64,000 bases of DNA, from positions 1 through 64,000 of the forward strand of contig JAKOMQ010000002.1 of assembly GCA_022241605.1 (NCBI GenBank). Reading direction: 5' to 3'. The notes under the pieces are model-generated. The model did no database searches and was not told where the DNA came from. It worked only from the letters and a program-made list of their open reading frames with translations. Source of the DNA: Aquimonas sp. GTDB taxonomy: Bacteria > Pseudomonadota > Gammaproteobacteria > Xanthomonadales > Xanthomonadaceae. Each line of letters begins with the position of its first letter. Positions within the stretch are counted from its first letter, which is position 1. Both the position numbers and the translations under genes were made by a program. Of the stretch, positions 61,050 to 64,000 are shown piece by piece.

Positions 61050-62849
61050 ATGCATCCGCTCCGCCGCCTGCTGGGCCACGCCCGCAGCTACCGTCGCCAC
61101 GCCTCCGTGGCCTCGATCTACACCGTGGTCAACAAGGTCTTCGACGTGCTGCCGGAGATCCTGATCGGCGTAGCGGTGGATGTGGTGGTCAACCAGCGCG
61201 AGTCCTTCCTGGCGCGCATGGGCCTGCCGGATCCACTGCACCAGCTGCTGCTGCTGACCGTGCTTACCATCCTGATCTGGGGGCTTGAGTCGCTCACCGA
61301 GTACCTGGCCATGGTGCGCTGGCGCAATCTGGCGCAGTCGCTGCAGCACGATCTGCGGATGGAGGCCTATGGGCATCTGCAGAAGCTCAGCCCGGGCACG
61401 CTTGCGGACGCACGCAGCGGCCGGCTGTCGTCGGTGCTCAATGAGGATGTGCACCAGATCGAGCGCTTCATGAACAACGGCGCGCACGACCTGATCCAGG
61501 TGTTCTGCTCCACCCTGCTGGTGGGTGCGGTGTTCTTCGTGCTCTCCGCACCGCTGGCCCTGCTGGCCCTGCTGCCGGTGCCGCTGATCCTGTTCGGCGC
61601 GTTCTGGTTCATGCGCCGGCTGGAGCCGCGCTATGCCGCCGCCCGCGATGCCGCGGCTGGAATCTCGCAGAAACTCTCCAACAACCTGGAGGGGATGGCC
61701 ACCATCCAGGCGTATACCGCCGAAGCCACCGAGCTGGCGCACCTGGAGGCCGCCAGCGCGGCCTACCGTCAGCGCAATGCGGATGCGATCCGGGTGGCGG
61801 CGGCGATCACCCCGGTGATCCGGATCGCCATCCTGGCGGGCTTTGTCGCCACCCTGCTCTACGGCGGCGTGCTGACCCTGCGCGGCGAGCTGGGCGTGGG
61901 CAGCTACTCGGCGCTGGTGTTCCTCACCCAGCGCCTGCTGTGGCCGCTGACCCGGCTGGCCGAACTGACCGACCTCTACCAGCGCAGCATGACCTCGGTG
62001 CGGCGGGTGTTCGCACTGCTGGAAATGGAGCCTCCGGCCGAACGTGATGGCGCGCAGCTGCCGGCCAAGCCGCGCGGCGCCCTGCACTTCCGAGGCGTCC
62101 ATTTCGGCTATTCAGAAGACCGCCCCGTACTGCACGACATCGATCTGGAGCTGCCGCCTGGCCAGACCATCGGCCTGGTCGGCGCCACCGGCAGCGGCAA
62201 GAGCAGCCTGATCAAGCTGCTGCTGCGCTTCGAGGAGCCGGGCGCCGGCCGCATCGAGTTCGATGGCGTGGACATCGCGGAGCTGCCGCGCAGCCGACTG
62301 CGCCGGCACATCGGCCATGTGGCGCAGGATCCCTTCCTCACCGATGGCAGCGTCGCCGAGAACATCGCCTACGGCGATGCCGCACCCGACCTCGCGCGCA
62401 TCGAACATGCCGCACGCAGCGCCGAGGCGCACGGCTTCATCAGCGCCCTGCCGCAGGGCTACGCCACCGAGGTCGGCGAGCGCGGGCACACCCTGTCCGG
62501 CGGCCAGCGCCAGCGCATCGCGCTGGCCCGCGCGCTGTATCGCGACCCGGCCCTGCTGGTGCTGGACGAGGCCACCTCGGCGGTGGACAACGAGACCGAG
62601 GCGGCGATCCAGCGTTCGCTGGCGGAAGCCGCGCACGGTCGCAGCGTGCTGGTGGTGGCGCATCGGCTGTCCACCGTGCGCCATGCCGACCGCATCCACG
62701 TGATGGAGGCCGGCCGGATCGTCGAGTCCGGCAACCATGACGAATTGGTGGGCCGCGAGGGCGTCTATGCCAGCCTTTGGCGGCTGCAGACCGGCGAGAT
62801 TGCTTCAGCGCCGCGGGTGCTTACTGCGCCCGCATCAGCTTCCCAGTGA
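61050..62849 (+). CDS. ABC exporter (fused permease-ATPase)
   Basis: A 599-residue half-transporter that should dimerise. An N-terminal six-helix domain (to about 310) precedes the ATPase with Walker A GATGSGKSSLIK, Q-loop HVAQDPF, signature LSGGQRQRIALARA, Walker B LLVLDEATSAVD and switch His in VVAHRLS. The closest relatives in memory are MsbA/lipid- and multidrug-type exporters; the substrate cannot be told. The ATG is preceded by GGGACGCCC, a weak site. It stands alone between the macro-domain gene and the convergent ppx. Confidence 0.93.
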   Translation: MHPLRRLLGHARSYRRHASVASIYTVVNKVFDVLPEILIGVAVDVVVNQRESFLARMGLPDPLHQLLLLTVLTILIWGLESLTEYLAMVRWRNLAQSLQHDLRMEAYGHLQKLSPGTLADARSGRLSSVLNEDVHQIERFMNNGAHDLIQVFCSTLLVGAVFFVLSAPLALLALLPVPLILFGAFWFMRRLEPRYAAARDAAAGISQKLSNNLEGMATIQAYTAEATELAHLEAASAAYRQRNADAIRVAAAITPVIRIAILAGFVATLLYGGVLTLRGELGVGSYSALVFLTQRLLWPLTRLAELTDLYQRSMTSVRRVFALLEMEPPAERDGAQLPAKPRGALHFRGVHFGYSEDRPVLHDIDLELPPGQTIGLVGATGSGKSSLIKLLLRFEEPGAGRIEFDGVDIAELPRSRLRRHIGHVAQDPFLTDGSVAENIAYGDAAPDLARIEHAARSAEAHGFISALPQGYATEVGERGHTLSGGQRQRIALARALYRDPALLVLDEATSAVDNETEAAIQRSLAEAAHGRSVLVVAHRLSTVRHADRIHVMEAGRIVESGNHDELVGREGVYASLWRLQTGEIASAPRVLTAPASASQ

Positions 62850-62922
62850 CCTCGCCGGCGCCCGTCCACGAGGCTTCAAAGGGATCACACCGCGCGACGC
62901 GAAGCCGAGCCGGGGCAGCGGC

Positions 62923-64000
62923 TCATGCAAGCTCGCACAGCGACAGCTCCACCCCCACCTCGCGCAGGCTCTCCCGCTCGGTGAGCAGGTCAGCGCGCGA
63001 AAGCGGGTGCTGGATCAGCCAGCTCGCCGGCAGTCTCAGCTGCAGCCCGGCGGGGCCGGCCTCGGCGGTGACCCTGAACAGCTCGTCGGAATCATGACTG
63101 CGATGCAGCAGCACCGCGAGCCTTAGCAAGACCACGCAGCGCAGGGTTGTCAGCGGGTCACGGCCGCCCGCGCCGACCTGCACCGACTTGTGCAGGCTGC
63201 GCCGCTGCGAGCGCACCAGCGCCGCCAGGAACTGCTGCTCCTGGTTGGAGAATCCGGCGATATCCGAGTGTTCGATCAGGTAGGCGCCGTGCACATGATG
63301 CTGGCTGTGCGCGATCGTCTGGCCGATTTCATGGACACGCGCAGCCCAGGCGAGGCTGAGCCGCTCGTCCTCGCCCAGCCGCCACGCGGTTGCCACCTGG
63401 TCAAACAGCGCCAGCACGCTGGCTTCGACCCGCGCCGACTGCACGGCGTCGACGCCGTAGCGCTGCGCCATCGCCTGGATGGAGCCGTCGCGCGGATCGC
63501 GCAGGGCCACGCGGCCAAGCATGTCGTAGAGCACGCCCTCGCGCATCGCGGTCTGGGCCACTTTCATGTGCGACAGGCCAAGCTCGTTGAAGGCCGCCTC
63601 CAGCACCAGCACGCCACCTGCGATCACCGGGCGACGCTCATCCGACAGCTCGGGCAGCTGGATCGCGTCGATGTCCTCGAACGCGAGCAGCGCCTCGCGC
63701 ATCGCCGCCAGTCCCTCGGCGGTGATTTCGCCCCGGCCAAGCTTCATCGCCTTGAGGATCTTGCCGATCGCCTTGACCGTGCCGGAGGAGCCGATCGCGT
63801 CCTTCCAGCCGCGCGCGCGGTACGCCGCGGCGAACTGCTGGAACTCGGCGGAAATCTCGGTCAGGCCTTCCTTCCAGCGCTTGCGGGACAGCCGCCCGGT
63901 CGCAAAGAAGCGACGCGTGGTCGCCACGCAGCCCATCTGCAGGCTCTCGCGCTCCAGCGGCTCGAAGCCCTCGCCGATGATGAACTCGGTGCTGCCGCCG
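62923..64000 (-). CDS. ppx: Exopolyphosphatase / pppGpp phosphohydrolase (C-terminal part, cut by window edge)
   Basis: The open frame runs into the right edge, where GGSTEF and then CVATTRRFF appear: the phosphate-loop and second nucleotide motif of the Ppx/GppA fold. About 359 residues are visible, roughly two-thirds to three-quarters of the protein. The rest continues ITAEGLAAMREALLAF, RRPVIAGGVLVLEAAFNELG and, in the HD-like C-terminal domain, the VHEIGQTIAHSQHHVHGAYLIEHS stretch. The N-terminal ATPase lobe is outside the window. Whether it is Ppx or GppA is not decided; Ppx is favoured by the HD domain. Confidence 0.9.
   Translation of the reverse strand, partial: GGSTEFIIGEGFEPLERESLQMGCVATTRRFFATGRLSRKRWKEGLTEISAEFQQFAAAYRARGWKDAIGSSGTVKAIGKILKAMKLGRGEITAEGLAAMREALLAFEDIDAIQLPELSDERRPVIAGGVLVLEAAFNELGLSHMKVAQTAMREGVLYDMLGRVALRDPRDGSIQAMAQRYGVDAVQSARVEASVLALFDQVATAWRLGEDERLSLAWAARVHEIGQTIAHSQHHVHGAYLIEHSDIAGFSNQEQQFLAALVRSQRRSLHKSVQVGAGGRDPLTTLRCVVLLRLAVLLHRSHDSDELFRVTAEAGPAGLQLRLPASWLIQHPLSRADLLTERESLREVGVELSLCELA

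Overview
The window is about 64 kb of GC-rich chromosomal DNA that reads as a gammaproteobacterium, most likely a relative of Xanthomonadaceae (Xanthomonadales/Lysobacterales). This is inferred from the gene set (EfpL, Na+-NQR with NqrM, FixH-FixI-CcoS, TesA-YbbAP, RlmJ, DUF6404) and from coding style. No rRNA genes or marker genes are present that would fix the genus. Most of the window is ordinary chromosomal backbone; accessory content is confined to a few short segments.

Left edge (1-1.5 kb): a bona fide integron integrase (IntI) points rightwards. A second tyrosine recombinase is truncated by the window edge and diverges from it, on the side where an integron carries attI and cassettes. 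From 1.5 to 9.6 kb come an aldehyde dehydrogenase, five 80-bp tandem hairpin repeats, nadC, a secreted Trp-rich two-repeat protein, efpL, tRNA-Leu(CAA), an alpha/beta hydrolase and a PiT phosphate transporter. From 10 to 18.4 kb the theme is signalling: a periplasmic solute-binding protein translationally coupled to a membrane PAS-GGDEF-EAL protein, a DUF4397 secreted protein, and a sensor kinase/response regulator pair.

From 18.6 to 25.9 kb a complete nqrABCDEF-apbE-nqrM operon encodes the Na+-pumping NADH:quinone reductase, its flavinylation enzyme and its iron-centre maturation factor. From 26 to 31 kb are a CBS protein, a flavin reductase, a stand-alone polymorphic-toxin-type-44-like protein overlapped by a small lipoprotein, and an exported M17 aminopeptidase. 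From 31 to 39 kb are an RND efflux pair and then a detached cbb3-oxidase maturation cluster (fixH-fixI-ccoS-safE), preceded by an FNR/Anr-like box. From 39 to 46 kb are FKBP, an AhpD-like protein and glutaredoxin, three 177-bp tandem repeats, ybbAP/tesA, and a di-haem-type cytochrome b.

The most unusual segment is 46.4-48.7 kb. A two-gene module (winged-helix protein plus GSx-DxD nucleotidyltransferase, with its own promoter and operator repeats) lies between an intact cytochrome b gene and a diverged duplicate of that gene's last ~240 bp. The right part (48.7-64 kb) holds small conserved hypothetical genes, a hydrolase remnant, cytochrome c', a 1137-residue secreted protein, a DUF885 peptidase, rlmJ, an Slp-like lipoprotein, a macro-domain protein, an ABC exporter and the C-terminal part of an exopolyphosphatase.

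Three themes cut across the regions. A Trp/Gly-rich secreted module occurs five times in three unlinked proteins. A family of CCCCTCTCCC/GGGAGAGGGG hairpins is found at three loci. A pair of short elements with terminal inverted repeats lies 11 kb apart. All functional calls rest on sequence reading only; no database search was run.
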